Shown in pieces: positions 5,848 through 5,848 of a DNA stretch of 5,848 nucleotides. The notes under the pieces were generated by a model. The model searched no databases, was not told the origin of the DNA, and saw only the letters and a list, made by a program, of their open reading frames with translations. Position 1 is the first letter of the stretch; the number at the start of each line of letters is the position of its first letter. Source of the stretch: an uncultured cyanobacterium (lineage in GTDB: Bacteria > Cyanobacteriota > Cyanobacteriia > PCC-6307 > Cyanobiaceae); contig CAIKWV010000199.1 of the NCBI GenBank assembly GCA_903831165.1, forward strand, positions 1 through 5,848, read 5' to 3'. The translations under genes were made by a program, and so were the position numbers.

Positions 5848-5848
5848 C
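5755..5848. other. AT-rich, foreign-looking segment replacing the dapF N-terminal half
   Basis: Only 27 of 94 bases here are G or C (29%), against 36 of 50 in the 50 bases at 5701-5750 (72%). The change is abrupt and falls exactly where DapF homology stops. Two frames are open to the edge: the minus-strand frame continuous with dapF, and a plus-strand frame from 5762 (29 codons, including [15 protein letters not shown]) that reads like AT-rich coding sequence. I see no group II intron domain V, no intein C-terminal His-Asn, and no terminal inverted repeat that can be matched within the window. It may be the end of a mobile element, a recombination junction, or an assembly or amplification chimera. 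Confidence 0.7.

Noticed and set aside
5755..5848. Group II intron 3' end interrupting dapF
   Set aside because: A domain V hairpin with its AGC...GUUC pattern should lie within about 80 bases of the splice junction on the minus strand; none is present.
5755..5848. Intein C-terminus within DapF
   Set aside because: The frame is continuous, but the required C-terminal His-Asn followed by Ser, Thr or Cys is absent; the junction reads [11 protein letters not shown].

Overview
The window looks like chromosomal DNA of a GC-rich picocyanobacterium of the Synechococcus/Cyanobium type. Three things point there: two adjacent genes of families found mainly in cyanobacteria and plastid-bearing eukaryotes (DUF1995 and DUF4330), a cyanobacterial-style cysteine desulfurase, and one perfect HIP1 octamer (GCGATCGC). 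The genus is inferred, not proven.

Layout, left to right. Positions 3-212 (+) hold the C-terminal end of an unrecognised coiled-coil protein. Positions 213-952 are a convergent, lower-GC intergenic region with no convincing gene, a few small inverted repeats and possible scraps of decayed coding sequence. From 953 to the right edge, five genes all lie on the minus strand. In transcription order, starting at the right, they are: the C-terminal half of diaminopimelate epimerase (dapF) with a long C-terminal extension, a class I cysteine desulfurase (IscS/NifS type), a DUF1995 protein, a DUF4330 membrane-anchored protein, and a D-alanyl-D-alanine carboxypeptidase of the PBP4/S13 family (dacB). 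Spacers are 17, 173, 83 and 2 bases, so the set could be one transcript or two, with the 173-base spacer the likeliest place for an internal promoter or RNA structure.

Functionally the ends of the cluster serve peptidoglycan: DapF makes meso-diaminopimelate (also the lysine precursor), and the S13 enzyme trims cross-linked or pentapeptide muropeptides in the periplasm. The cysteine desulfurase supplies sulfur for Fe-S clusters and thio-cofactors. The two DUF proteins have no assigned reaction here.

The two most unusual points are both in dapF. First, its N-terminal half is missing: the sequence switches at about 5753 from roughly 72% GC epimerase-coding DNA to a 29% GC stretch that runs to the window edge and does not resemble DapF. 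This could be a mobile-element end, a recombination junction or an assembly chimera. Second, the epimerase domain is followed in frame by about 160 extra residues: a Pro/Ala-rich linker and a compact four-cysteine segment (C-x3-C-x3-C-x5-C) that I cannot assign to a family. No CRISPR array, tRNA, rRNA, complete transposase or clear novel multi-gene system was seen.
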